A stretch of DNA of 64,000 nucleotides from Pseudomonas marvdashtae (GTDB lineage: Bacteria > Pseudomonadota > Gammaproteobacteria > Pseudomonadales > Pseudomonadaceae). The notes beneath the pieces were generated by a model. That model worked only from the letters and a program-made list of their open reading frames with translations, searched no databases and was not told where the DNA came from. Positions 25,651-34,584 of this stretch are shown piece after piece; position 1 is the first letter of the stretch; each line of letters starts with the position of its first letter. The stretch covers positions 3,626,001 to 3,690,000 of the forward strand of contig NZ_JABWQX020000001.1 of assembly GCF_014268655.2 (NCBI RefSeq), in the 5' to 3' direction. Both the position numbers and the translations under genes were made by a program.

Positions 25651-26814
25651 ATGAGCTACCCATCCCTGAATTTTGCCCTCGGCGAAACCATCGATATGTT
25701 GCGCGATCAAGTGCAATCCTTCGTCAAGGCAGAGCTGGCGCCTCGGGCGGCGCAGATCGATATCGACAATCTGTTTCCCGCCGATATGTGGCGCAAATTC
25801 GGTGACATGGGCTTGCTGGGCATCACCGTAGCTGAAGAATACGGTGGCGCCGGCCTGGGCTACCTGGCTCATGTGGTCGCCATGGAAGAAATCAGCCGCG
25901 GCTCGGCCTCGGTCGCCCTCTCCTATGGCGCTCACTCCAATCTTTGCGTCAACCAGATCAACCGCAACGGCAACCATGAGCAGAAGAGCAAATACCTGCC
26001 CAAGCTCATCAGCGGCGAACACGTCGGCGCATTGGCGATGAGCGAACCGAACGCCGGCTCCGACGTCGTCTCGATGAAACTGCGGGCCGACAAACGCGGC
26101 GATCGCTACGTGCTCAACGGCAGCAAGACCTGGATCACCAACGGCCCCGACGCCAACACCTACGTGATCTACGCCAAGACCGACCTGGAGAAAGGCGCCC
26201 ATGGCATCACAGCCTTCATCGTCGAGCGCGATTGGAAAGGCTTCAGCCGAAGCAACAAGTTCGACAAGCTCGGCATGCGCGGCTCCAACACCTGCGAGCT
26301 GTTTTTCGATGACGTCGAGGTGCCGGAAGAGAACATCCTCGGCGTGCTCAACGGCGGTGTGAAAGTCCTCATGAGCGGTCTCGATTATGAACGCGTGGTC
26401 CTGTCCGGCGGCCCAACCGGCATCATGCAGGCCTGTATGGACCTGATCGTGCCCTACATCCATGACCGCAAGCAGTTCGGCCAGAGCATTGGCGAATTCC
26501 AGCTGATCCAGGGCAAAGTCGCCGACATGTACACCCAGCTCAACGCCAGCCGCGCGTATCTCTATGCGGTGGCCCAGGCCTGCGAACGCGGTGAAACCAC
26601 CCGCAAGGACGCCGCCGGGGTGATCCTCTACAGCGCCGAACGCGCCACGCAAATGGCCCTCGACGCGATCCAGATCCTGGGCGGTAACGGCTATATCAAT
26701 GAGTTCCCGGCCGGGCGATTGCTGCGTGACGCCAAGCTGTATGAAATCGGTGCCGGCACCAGTGAGATTCGTCGGATGCTGATCGGTCGCGAACTGTTCA
26801 ACGAAACCCGCTAA
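25651..26814 (+). CDS. liuA: Isovaleryl-CoA dehydrogenase
   Basis: This 387-residue FAD enzyme oxidises isovaleryl-CoA to 3-methylcrotonyl-CoA. Family signatures are [43 protein letters not shown] and [16 protein letters not shown]. The catalytic Glu typical of isovaleryl-CoA dehydrogenases is in [12 protein letters not shown] near residue 250. It heads liuABCD and is preceded by two LiuR-type palindromes. Spacing to liuB is eleven bases. Confidence 0.95.
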   Translation: MSYPSLNFALGETIDMLRDQVQSFVKAELAPRAAQIDIDNLFPADMWRKFGDMGLLGITVAEEYGGAGLGYLAHVVAMEEISRGSASVALSYGAHSNLCVNQINRNGNHEQKSKYLPKLISGEHVGALAMSEPNAGSDVVSMKLRADKRGDRYVLNGSKTWITNGPDANTYVIYAKTDLEKGAHGITAFIVERDWKGFSRSNKFDKLGMRGSNTCELFFDDVEVPEENILGVLNGGVKVLMSGLDYERVVLSGGPTGIMQACMDLIVPYIHDRKQFGQSIGEFQLIQGKVADMYTQLNASRAYLYAVAQACERGETTRKDAAGVILYSAERATQMALDAIQILGGNGYINEFPAGRLLRDAKLYEIGAGTSEIRRMLIGRELFNETR

Positions 26815-26825
26815 CGGAGCTGACC

Positions 26826-28433
26826 ATGGCCACGCTGCACACTCAGCTCAATCCACGCTCGCCGGAGTTCATCGCCAACCGCGATGCCATGCTCGGACAG
26901 GTCGAGGCGCTGCGCACCTTGCTCGCGCACGTCCAGCAAGGCGGCGGCCCCAAGGCGCAGGAACGGCATACCTCCCGGGGCAAGCTACTGCCGCGCGAAC
27001 GCATCAACCGCTTGCTGGACCCGGGTTCACCCTTTCTCGAAATCAGTCCGTTGGCGGCCTACGAGGTGTATGGCGAAGACGTCCCGGCTGCTGGCGTGAT
27101 CGCCGGCATCGGCCGCGTGGAAGGCATCGAATGCATGATTGTCGCCAACGATGCGACGGTCAAAGGTGGCTCCTACTATCCGTTGACGGTGAAAAAACAC
27201 CTGCGCGCCCAGACCATCGCCCAGCAAAATCGCCTGCCGTGCATTTATTTGGTTGATTCCGGCGGCGCCAACCTGCCACGCCAGGACGAAGTGTTCCCGG
27301 ACCGCGAGCATTTTGGCCGGATCTTCTTCAACCAAGCCAACATGAGTGCCCAAGGCATCCCGCAGATTGCCGTGGTCATGGGCTCCTGCACCGCCGGTGG
27401 CGCCTACGTGCCAGCGATGGCCGACGAGGCGATCATGGTCCGCCAGCAGGCGACGATCTTTCTTGCCGGCCCACCGTTGGTAAAAGCGGCGACTGGCGAG
27501 GTGGTCAGCGCCGAGGACTTGGGCGGTGCCGATGTGCACTGCAAGATTTCCGGCGTCGCCGACCATTACGCCGACAGCGATGAACACGCCCTGGCGCTGG
27601 CCCGCCGCAGCGTGGCCAACCTCAACTGGCGCAAGCTTGGCGATGTGCAGCAACGCACGCCCATCGCCCCGCTGTATTCTAGCGACGAGCTGTACGGCGT
27701 GGTACCGGCCGACGCCAAGCAGCCGTTCGATGTCCGCGAGGTCATCGCGCGACTGGTGGACGGTTCGGTGTTCGATGAATTCAAGGCACTGTTCGGAACG
27801 ACCCTGGTGTGCGGCTTCGCCCACTTGCACGGTTACCCCGTCGCGATCCTGGCCAATAACGGCATCCTGTTCGCCGAGGCGGCGCAGAAAGGCGCGCACT
27901 TCATCGAACTGGCCTGTCAGCGCGGGATACCGCTGCTGTTCCTGCAAAACATCACCGGTTTCATGGTCGGCCAGAAATACGAAGCCGGCGGCATCGCCAA
28001 GCACGGTGCGAAACTGGTCACCGCCGTGGCCTGTGCCCGGGTACCGAAATTCACCGTGATCATCGGTGGCAGTTTCGGCGCGGGTAACTACGGCATGTGC
28101 GGACGCGCCTATGATCCGCGCTTCTTGTGGATGTGGCCGAACGCACGAATCGGCGTAATGGGCGCCGAACAGGCGGCCGGCGTGCTGGTACAGGTCAAGC
28201 GTGAGCAGGCCGAACGCAGCGGCCAGTCATTCAGCGCCTCCCAGGAAACCGAGATCAAGCAACCGATTCTCGACCAGTACGAAGAACAAGGGCATCCCTA
28301 CTATTCCAGCGCACGGCTGTGGGACGACGGCGTCATCGACCCAGCGCAAACCCGTGATGTGCTGGGCCTGGCCTTGTCCGCGTCGCTGAACGCACCCATC
28401 GAACCGAGCCGCTTCGGCGTGTTCCGGATGTAA
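26826..28433 (+). CDS. liuB: Methylcrotonyl-CoA carboxylase, carboxyltransferase (beta) subunit
   Basis: This 535-residue subunit moves the carboxyl group from biotin to 3-methylcrotonyl-CoA. Typical segments are [57 protein letters not shown] and [20 protein letters not shown]. It works with LiuD in one complex. It lies 14 bases before liuC in the same operon. Confidence 0.96.
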   Translation: MATLHTQLNPRSPEFIANRDAMLGQVEALRTLLAHVQQGGGPKAQERHTSRGKLLPRERINRLLDPGSPFLEISPLAAYEVYGEDVPAAGVIAGIGRVEGIECMIVANDATVKGGSYYPLTVKKHLRAQTIAQQNRLPCIYLVDSGGANLPRQDEVFPDREHFGRIFFNQANMSAQGIPQIAVVMGSCTAGGAYVPAMADEAIMVRQQATIFLAGPPLVKAATGEVVSAEDLGGADVHCKISGVADHYADSDEHALALARRSVANLNWRKLGDVQQRTPIAPLYSSDELYGVVPADAKQPFDVREVIARLVDGSVFDEFKALFGTTLVCGFAHLHGYPVAILANNGILFAEAAQKGAHFIELACQRGIPLLFLQNITGFMVGQKYEAGGIAKHGAKLVTAVACARVPKFTVIIGGSFGAGNYGMCGRAYDPRFLWMWPNARIGVMGAEQAAGVLVQVKREQAERSGQSFSASQETEIKQPILDQYEEQGHPYYSSARLWDDGVIDPAQTRDVLGLALSASLNAPIEPSRFGVFRM

Positions 28434-28447
28434 CCGGGGAAACACCC

Positions 28448-29263
28448 ATGAACCAGTACAACACGCTCGAACTGCACACCGACCCGCGCGGATTCGCCAC
28501 CTTGTGGCTCAGCCGTGAGTCGAAGAACAACGCGTTCAACGCCGAAATGATCCGTGAGTTGATCCTCGCCCTGGACCAGGTCGGCGGCGATTCGAACCTG
28601 CGTTTCCTGTTGATCCGTGGCCGGGGTAAACACTTCAGCGCCGGCGCTGACCTGGCCTGGATGCAACAGTCCGCCGAACTTGATTACCACACCAATCTCG
28701 ACGACGCCCGGGAGCTGGCGGAGTTGATGTACAACCTCGCCAAGTTGAAGATTCCGACGCTCGCCGTGGTCCAGGGCGCAGCGTTTGGTGGCGCGTTGGG
28801 TCTGATCAGCGCCTGCGACATGGCCATCGGCGCCGACGAAGCGCAGTTCTGCCTGTCCGAAGTGCGCATTGGCCTGGCGCCTGCGGTAATCAGCCCGTTC
28901 GTGGTGCAAGCCATCGGCGAACGGGCCGCACGACGTTATGCCCTGACGGCGGAACGCTTCGGCGGACAACGTGCGAAGGAGATCGGTTTATTGTCGGAAA
29001 GTTACCCGGCCGAGGCGCTGGACAGTCAGCTCGGGCAATGGATCGACAACCTGCTTCTCAACAGCCCGGCGGCGATGCGCGCCAGCAAGGAACTGTTGCG
29101 CGAAGTCGGCAACGGCGCACTCACCCCGGCGTTGCGACGCTACACCGAAAACGCCATCGCCCGGATACGTGTCAGCGCCGAAGGCCAGGAGGGTCTGCGA
29201 GCCTTCCTGCAAAAGCGCGCGCCGAACTGGCAACCCGAGCCAACCAACAAGGAGCCGCGTTGA
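28448..29263 (+). CDS. liuC: Methylglutaconyl-CoA hydratase
   Basis: This 271-residue enoyl-CoA hydratase family protein converts 3-methylglutaconyl-CoA to HMG-CoA. GRGKHFSAGADLAWMQ and AVVQGAAFGGALGLISACD are the two oxyanion-hole segments; the second-half Glu appears in CLSEVRIGLAPAVISPFV. The stop overlaps the liuD start as TGATG, so synthesis of the hydratase and carboxylase alpha subunit is coupled. Confidence 0.94.
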   Translation: MNQYNTLELHTDPRGFATLWLSRESKNNAFNAEMIRELILALDQVGGDSNLRFLLIRGRGKHFSAGADLAWMQQSAELDYHTNLDDARELAELMYNLAKLKIPTLAVVQGAAFGGALGLISACDMAIGADEAQFCLSEVRIGLAPAVISPFVVQAIGERAARRYALTAERFGGQRAKEIGLLSESYPAEALDSQLGQWIDNLLLNSPAAMRASKELLREVGNGALTPALRRYTENAIARIRVSAEGQEGLRAFLQKRAPNWQPEPTNKEPR

Positions 29264-31212
29264 TGAGCGCCCCTGTCCTCACCACGCTACTGGTCGCCAA
29301 CCGCGGTGAGATCGCTTGCCGCGTCATGCGCACCGCCAAGGCCATGGGCCTGACCACCGTCGCCGTGCACAGCGCCACCGACCGTGACGCACGGCATAGC
29401 CGCGAAGCTGACATCCGCGTCGACCTCGGTGGCAGCAAGGCCGCCGACAGCTACCTGCAAATCGACAAGCTGATCGCCGCGGCCCAAGCCAGTGGCGCCC
29501 AGGCGATTCATCCAGGCTACGGTTTTCTCTCGGAGAACGCCGCGTTTGCCAGGGCTATCGAAACAGCCGGGCTGATCTTCCTTGGCCCGCCCGCCTCGGC
29601 CATCGACGCCATGGGCAGCAAATCCGCGGCCAAGGCCTTGATGGAAACCGCTGGCGTGCCGCTGGTGCCCGGCTATCACGGTGAAGCCCAGGACCTGGAC
29701 ACATTCCGCGATGCCGCCCAGCGCATCGGCTACCCGGTACTGCTCAAGGCTACCGCAGGCGGCGGCGGTAAAGGCATGAAGGTCGTCGAGGACGTCAGCC
29801 AGCTGGCCGAAGCATTGGCCTCAGCCCAGCGTGAAGCGCAATCTTCGTTCGGCGATGCCCGGATGCTGGTGGAAAAATACCTGCTCAAGCCGCGTCACGT
29901 GGAGATCCAGGTGTTCGCCGACCAGCACGGCAACTGCCTGTACCTGAATGAACGCGATTGCTCGATCCAGCGTCGGCATCAAAAAGTCGTGGAGGAAGCA
30001 CCGGCTCCCGGGCTGAGTGCGCAGACGCGCAGGGCGATGGGCGAAGCCGCCGTGCGTGCCGCCCAGGCAATCGGCTATGTCGGGGCGGGCACGGTGGAGT
30101 TCCTGCTGGATTCGCGGGGCGAATTTTTCTTCATGGAGATGAACACCCGGCTGCAGGTGGAGCATCCCGTCACCGAAGCCATCACCGGGCTGGACCTGGT
30201 GGCCTGGCAAATCCGCGTCGCCCAGGGTGAGCCGCTGCCCATTACTCAGGAACAAGTGCCGTTGCGCGGCCATGCCATTGAGGTACGGCTGTACGCCGAA
30301 GACCCTGCCAACGACTTCCTGCCAGCCACCGGGCGCTTGTCGCTGTATCGGGAGTCCGCCAAAGGAGAAGGCCGGCGGGTCGACAGCGGGATTGCAGAAG
30401 GCGACGAGATTTCGCCGTTCTACGACCCGATGCTCGGCAAGCTGATCGCCTGGGGCGAGAACCGCGAACAGGCGCGCTTGCGGCTGCTGGCGATGCTCGA
30501 CGAGTTCGCTATTGGCGGGCTGAAAACCAATATCGGCTTTCTTCGTCGCATCATCGCTCACCCCGCTTTCGCGGCGGCGGAGCTGGACACGGGATTTATC
30601 CCACGCTACCAGGCGCAATTACTGCCAGAACCTGGCGAACTGGACGACGACTTCTGGCACGCAGCGGCCCAGGGCTTCGCCTTGAGCCTGACGCCACGTG
30701 TCCGAGCCGATGATGTCAATTCCCCCTGGGCCGATACCGCCGGGCTGCGTCTGGGGCTGCCTGGGGAAATCACTCTGCACTTGAGCTGCGACGGCCAGGA
30801 TCGCGCCGTGACATTGGACGTTACCGCCCGTTGCGCCGAACTCGGGAATGAGCATCTGGTCATCGAGCACAACGGCCTGCGTCGCAGCCATCGCGCCATT
30901 CGCCAGGGCGACAGTCTGTACCTGCGGTGGAAAGGCGACTTGCATCGAGTCGATGCCTATGACCCATTGGCCGCGGCCGAAGCAAGCCACAGTCATCAGG
31001 GCGGGCTGGTCGCGCCGATGAACGGCAGCATCGTTCGGGTATTGGTGAGTGCCGGCCAGGCGGTGGAGGCTGGCGCGCAACTGGTGGTGCTGGAAGCGAT
31101 GAAGATGGAACACAGCATCCGTGCGCCCAAGGCCGGCATCGTCAAGGCGCTGTATTGCCAGGAAGGCGAAATGGTCAGCGAAGGCAGCGCGCTGGTGGCG
31201 CTCGAGGAATAG
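29263..31212 (+). CDS. liuD: Methylcrotonyl-CoA carboxylase, biotin-containing (alpha) subunit
   Basis: The product has 649 residues. Biotin carboxylase domain: VANRGEIACRVMRTAKAMG, then the ATP-grasp loop KATAGGGGKGMK and RDCSIQRRHQKVVEEAPAP. The C-terminal biotinyl domain has the lysine in LEAMKMEHSI. An AAGGAG ribosome binding site precedes the ATG at 29263. A longer in-frame reading from 29038 is an overlap with liuC and not real. It is the last gene of the operon; a hairpin follows. Confidence 0.96.
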   Translation: MSAPVLTTLLVANRGEIACRVMRTAKAMGLTTVAVHSATDRDARHSREADIRVDLGGSKAADSYLQIDKLIAAAQASGAQAIHPGYGFLSENAAFARAIETAGLIFLGPPASAIDAMGSKSAAKALMETAGVPLVPGYHGEAQDLDTFRDAAQRIGYPVLLKATAGGGGKGMKVVEDVSQLAEALASAQREAQSSFGDARMLVEKYLLKPRHVEIQVFADQHGNCLYLNERDCSIQRRHQKVVEEAPAPGLSAQTRRAMGEAAVRAAQAIGYVGAGTVEFLLDSRGEFFFMEMNTRLQVEHPVTEAITGLDLVAWQIRVAQGEPLPITQEQVPLRGHAIEVRLYAEDPANDFLPATGRLSLYRESAKGEGRRVDSGIAEGDEISPFYDPMLGKLIAWGENREQARLRLLAMLDEFAIGGLKTNIGFLRRIIAHPAFAAAELDTGFIPRYQAQLLPEPGELDDDFWHAAAQGFALSLTPRVRADDVNSPWADTAGLRLGLPGEITLHLSCDGQDRAVTLDVTARCAELGNEHLVIEHNGLRRSHRAIRQGDSLYLRWKGDLHRVDAYDPLAAAEASHSHQGGLVAPMNGSIVRVLVSAGQAVEAGAQLVVLEAMKMEHSIRAPKAGIVKALYCQEGEMVSEGSALVALEE

Positions 31213-31214
31213 GC

Positions 31215-31236
31215 ATCGGCCCGTTCCCGGGCCGAT
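31215..31236. terminator. Bidirectional hairpin after liuD
   Basis: ATCGGCCCG (31215-31223) pairs perfectly with CGGGCCGAT (31228-31236) around TTCC. It fills the short gap between the convergent stops of liuD and the S24-type repressor. No long T run is present. Confidence 0.6.
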
Positions 31237-31240
31237 CCAG

Positions 31241-31888
31241 TCAGAACCTGATGGTGGCTTGCACGACCACGCCGATGATGCGGCATTGCTCGGTGTAAAG
31301 GGTTTTCGGGTAAGTAGGATTGAGCGGGACCAGGTAACGCTGACCGCTCTCTTCGATCAATTTGCGAAAGGTCGCATCGCTGCTTCCGGGCAATTGAGCG
31401 ACGACCAATTTACCGGGCGCCGCTTCAATGGCCGGGTCGACCAGGATCGACATGCCCTCGGGAATACTCAGCCCGCTCGGCGCGGTCATCGCGTCGCCCA
31501 CCACCACCAGCCAGAATGCATCGCCTTTGGCATGGTAGTCCGTCAGTTCGTAGCGGGACTGTCCGTAGTCAGCCTGATCACCTTCGCGAACGACAGTGAT
31601 GTCGCGCCAGTCGCTGACTGGGTAGCGGAAGTACGGGTTGTACTTCTGCGCCAGGGCCATGCCTTCGTCGGTGGAGGTATCCGGCTCGCGGATGACCATT
31701 GCCACCTCGAGGAACTCCAGTCCCAATTCCTGCAGCACCCTGTTCATGTCCTCAAGACTGGGTTGCCGGCGCTTGGTCAGCCAATGGCCGACACCGCCTT
31801 GAGACATTCCCAAACGTTCTGCAAGCACCACCTGCGTGATGTGCAGCTCCTTCATCTTGGCCTTGACCAACTCTATCCATTTATCCAT
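31241..31888 (-). CDS. XRE/S24 (LexA/CI-like) repressor with the catalytic Ser replaced
   Basis: The product has 215 residues from the ATG at 31888 (a GTG at 31897 is in frame). Residues 10-55 form a phage-type helix-turn-helix (ITQVVLAERLGMSQGGVGHW). Residues about 120-215 are the S24 domain. The serine of the self-cleavage dyad should stand in a GDSM motif, but the sequence reads GDAM (Ala133, codon GCG); the lysine is kept (Lys160 in APGKLVV). RecA-stimulated self-cleavage is therefore unlikely. It is divergent from a DUF3077 gene. Confidence 0.88.
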   Translation of the reverse strand: MDKWIELVKAKMKELHITQVVLAERLGMSQGGVGHWLTKRRQPSLEDMNRVLQELGLEFLEVAMVIREPDTSTDEGMALAQKYNPYFRYPVSDWRDITVVREGDQADYGQSRYELTDYHAKGDAFWLVVVGDAMTAPSGLSIPEGMSILVDPAIEAAPGKLVVAQLPGSSDATFRKLIEESGQRYLVPLNPTYPKTLYTEQCRIIGVVVQATIRF

Positions 31889-31929
31889 GAGCGGCACGAT
31901 ACGTGGATGGCCACGCCCATCAAAACACG

Positions 31930-31959
31930 AATTGTAGTATTTAATTTATCGTCACAATT
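31930..31959. promoter_or_regulatory. Candidate operator between the repressor and DUF3077 genes
   Basis: AATTGT at 31930-31935 and ACAATT at 31954-31959 form a perfect inverted repeat with centres 24 bases apart, in an AT-rich stretch between the divergent starts. It is a possible binding site of the XRE/S24 repressor. Confidence 0.35.
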
Positions 31960-32016
31960 ACGTCGCGTACTAAGCTGGGCTCAGGATTCCAAACCTGCAC
32001 GGAGAAACTCGACACC

Positions 32017-32358
32017 ATGGAAACGCCCAACAAAAACGAGCCCACAATACCTTCCGACGGCACATTTCCCTCTTTTCAGGATTGCCCAGCGGCTCAACGC
32101 GCCTTGGATTACTACTTGAAACCGAGTATTACCGACGCCCAGGCCGAACATCGCTTCTTCGACGTCAACCGTAACATCAGCGGCGAAGAGGCCTTGGTGC
32201 ATGCCTGCGACCTACTGCGCTGCGCCGCCGCCACCGCGAACGAATCCGCCCGCCAACTCACGGGTTCGAGCCGCGACCTGGCGTTTTCGGTGGTGCATAT
32301 GATTGATCTGGTCAAGGTCATGCTTGACCGCTCATTGGACGGTTACCCTGCTCGCTAG
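32017..32358 (+). CDS. DUF3077 family protein
   Basis: This 113-residue soluble protein shows the DUF3077 pattern: a central RFFDVNRNISGEEALVHACDLL and a helical C-terminal part rich in Ala and Leu. Such genes are common in pseudomonads, often beside XRE/S24 regulators, and their role is unknown. It lies divergent from the S24-type repressor with 128 bases between the starts. GGAG precedes the ATG at a spacing of about twelve bases. Confidence 0.8.
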   Translation: METPNKNEPTIPSDGTFPSFQDCPAAQRALDYYLKPSITDAQAEHRFFDVNRNISGEEALVHACDLLRCAAATANESARQLTGSSRDLAFSVVHMIDLVKVMLDRSLDGYPAR

Positions 32359-32427
32359 GTGCCGCCAGGACCGGGCGCCACGAACGTGGGCACGGAAAAT
32401 AATTTTCAATCGATGCTATAAAACCAT

Positions 32428-32455
32428 TTGACTTGCAAATGATAATGATTATTAT
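32428..32455 (+). promoter_or_regulatory. prrF promoter with Fur box
   Basis: TTGACT (32428-32433) and TATTAT (32450-32455) are 16 bases apart. A Fur-box-like GATAATGATTATTATT (32441-32456) covers the -10 element, so iron-loaded Fur would block RNA polymerase. Confidence 0.8.
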
Positions 32456-32461
32456 TGCATC

Positions 32462-32574
32462 AGCTGGTCGCGAGATCAGTCGATAGGCCAGAAGACCTTA
32501 GGTCGGACTTCTGGAATATCTCCTCATCAGGCTAATCACGGTTTTTGACCCGGCTTTTTGCCGGGTCTTTTTTT
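32462..32574 (+). ncRNA. prrF: PrrF iron-responsive small RNA
   Basis: The sequence CTGGTCGCGAGATCAG near the 5' end, the core TCCTCATCAGGCTAATCACG and the terminal GACCCGGC...GCCGGGTC hairpin with seven T residues are those of PrrF RNAs. Length about 113 bases also fits. PrrF is repressed by Fur and, when iron is scarce, pairs with mRNAs of iron-containing proteins such as sodB. A single copy is seen here; other pseudomonads have two. The exact 5' end is inferred from the promoter. Confidence 0.93.
32547..32574 (+). terminator. prrF terminator
   Basis: GACCCGGC (32547-32554) and GCCGGGTC (32560-32567) form a perfect 8-base stem with a 5-base loop, followed by seven T residues. Confidence 0.92.
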
Positions 32575-32847
32575 GCCGATTTTTCGGCTTATGTCTTCAG
32601 GCTAATGAAGTCTTCAGATGTCGCTAAATTCGATGACGGCGATGATAGCAAACGAACATTCAATAACAAAAGTCCCTGCACCGCATGCGCGTTAACGATC
32701 GACAGGCAGCACTTGAGAATCAATCAGGGACGCTCTAATCTGGCTTCGCGTCCAGGGAGGACGCCCCCTCGTGCCAACGTGCAAATCGTCCCGGTTTTCC
32801 TTTCCCAGCGTGTAAAGTAACGGCCATGAACATCCTCTGCAGGAATC

Positions 32848-33999
32848 GTGACCGTGGCAAAATCCTCGTTTGATATCAGCGCCAATTTCGACAGTGGCAA
32901 CATTGAGGTCGTGGACATCAGCAACCCGTTGCAATCGCTGCTGAAGATCAGGCCCGACACCCGCAGCGCGCATTTCCAGTGGTTCCACTTCAAGGCCAGC
33001 GGCTTGCATGTCGGCCAGGAATATTCCTTTCGCCTGCTCAATGCCAGTCAATCGGCCTACAACCAGGCATGGACCGGCTACCAGGCCGTCGCTTCCTATG
33101 ATCACGTCAACTGGTTCCGTATTCCTACCCAATTCGAGGGCGACGCCCTGCGCTTCCACTTGGAAGCCGAACAGCCGCACGCCTGGTTTGCCTACTTCGA
33201 ACCCTACAGCCGCGGGCGTCACGACTGGCTGATCGAACAGGCCCTGCACAAGGCCGGCACCGAGCTGTTGGCAACGGGTAAAAGCGTCGAAGGGCGCGAT
33301 ATTCAATTACTGCGCAAAGGCAGCGGTACCGAAGGCCGGCGCAAAGTCTGGATCATCGCCCAACAGCATCCCGGCGAGCACATGGCCGAGTGGTTCATGG
33401 AGGGCGTCATCGAACGCCTCCAGCATCAGGACGATGCGCAATTGAACCGGTTGCTGGCCAAGGCCGATTTGTACCTGGTGCCGAACATGAACCCGGATGG
33501 CGCTTTCCACGGTCATCTGCGCACCAATGCCAAGGGCCAGGACCTCAACCGGGCGTGGCAGAACGCCAATCCGGAAACCAGCCCCGAGGTGTTTTTCGTA
33601 CAGCAGCAGATGGAAAAGTACGGCGTCGACCTGTTCCTCGACGTTCATGGCGATGAAGAAATTCCCCACGTCTTCACCGCCGGTTGTGAAGGCAACCCAG
33701 GCTATACGCCACGCATCGCCGGGCTCGAAGAACGCTTTCGCAGCCATCTCAAGCGCCAGACCAAAGACTTCCAGACCACCCACGGCTACACACGCGACGA
33801 ACCGGGCCAGGCCAACATGACCCTGGCCTGCAATGCCGTCGGCCAAAAGTACGACTGCCTGTCCCTGACCCTGGAAATGCCGTTCAAGGATCACGACGAT
33901 CACCCGGACCCACGCACCGGTTGGTCCGGCAAGCGATCGATGCAGCTGGGCAAGGACGTCTTGAGCACAATCGAGGACATGGTCGACGAATTGCGCTGA
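32848..33999 (+). CDS. M14-type zinc carboxypeptidase
   Basis: The product has 383 residues. An N-terminal beta-sandwich domain (about 1-130) precedes the M14 domain, as in cytosolic carboxypeptidase-like proteins. Zinc ligands are His174 and Glu177 in QQHPGEH and His267 in LDVHGDEE; LTLEMPF holds the late catalytic Glu. There is no signal peptide. The start is a GTG, either at 32848 or at 32854; AGGA is better spaced from the second. The peptide substrate is unknown. Confidence 0.86.
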   Translation: MTVAKSSFDISANFDSGNIEVVDISNPLQSLLKIRPDTRSAHFQWFHFKASGLHVGQEYSFRLLNASQSAYNQAWTGYQAVASYDHVNWFRIPTQFEGDALRFHLEAEQPHAWFAYFEPYSRGRHDWLIEQALHKAGTELLATGKSVEGRDIQLLRKGSGTEGRRKVWIIAQQHPGEHMAEWFMEGVIERLQHQDDAQLNRLLAKADLYLVPNMNPDGAFHGHLRTNAKGQDLNRAWQNANPETSPEVFFVQQQMEKYGVDLFLDVHGDEEIPHVFTAGCEGNPGYTPRIAGLEERFRSHLKRQTKDFQTTHGYTRDEPGQANMTLACNAVGQKYDCLSLTLEMPFKDHDDHPDPRTGWSGKRSMQLGKDVLSTIEDMVDELR

Positions 34000-34002
34000 T
34001 TC

Positions 34003-34042
34003 GATCCCCGTGGCGCGGGAGCGGGCCCCCTCGCCACGGATC
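34003..34042. repeat. REP-type hairpin
   Basis: GATCCCCGTGGCG (34003-34015) is matched by CGCCACGGATC (34032-34042) around a GC-rich loop. It lies between convergent genes and shares its core with other REP copies in the window. Confidence 0.75.
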
Positions 34043-34047
34043 ATGCG

Positions 34048-34584
34048 TCAGCTCTTGCCGCGCAACATGCTGTCCAGCACCTCATCCCGGCGCACCCAGC
34101 CGTGAAAAAGCGCCGCCGCCAGGTGCACCAGCACCGTCAGGAACAGCAGATACGCCAGGTAACCATGGGCCTTGCGCAACAACGCAAAGGTCTGGGCATC
34201 CGCTGGCAGGATGGAGGGCAACCGAAGCGATTCGCTGAGCATCACCGGATCTCCCGCTGCCGAAATCATGCTCCAGCCCAACAGCGGCAGAATCAGCATC
34301 AACGCGTACAGCAAGACATGCGAAGCCTTGGCCGCCAACGCCTGCCAACCCGGCAGATCAGCCGGAAGCGGCGGCGTGCGTGTGGTGAAGCGCACCACCA
34401 GGCGCACCATCACCAACAGCAGAATCGCGATGCCCAAGGGTTTGTGCAATTGCAGCAGCCATTCATGGCGCTCGGACACCGAGGCAACCATGCCTGCGCC
34501 GATGAACAACATCGCGATAATCATCAAGGCCATCAGCCAATGCAGCAGCCGGGCCAGCGCTGTGAAATGTCGGGGGGCGTTCAT
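34048..34584 (-). CDS. Cytochrome b561-family membrane protein
   Basis: This 178-residue protein has four membrane segments. Likely haem-binding histidines are in LARLLHWLMAL, LLQLHKPLGI, and the later segments SHVLLYALM and FLTVLVHLAAALFHGW. It overlaps the upstream catalase-like gene as ATGA, so it probably feeds electrons to, or works with, that periplasmic peroxidase-like protein. The operon has an ECF-type promoter motif in common with the divergent sigma gene. Confidence 0.88.
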   Translation of the reverse strand: MNAPRHFTALARLLHWLMALMIIAMLFIGAGMVASVSERHEWLLQLHKPLGIAILLLVMVRLVVRFTTRTPPLPADLPGWQALAAKASHVLLYALMLILPLLGWSMISAAGDPVMLSESLRLPSILPADAQTFALLRKAHGYLAYLLFLTVLVHLAAALFHGWVRRDEVLDSMLRGKS

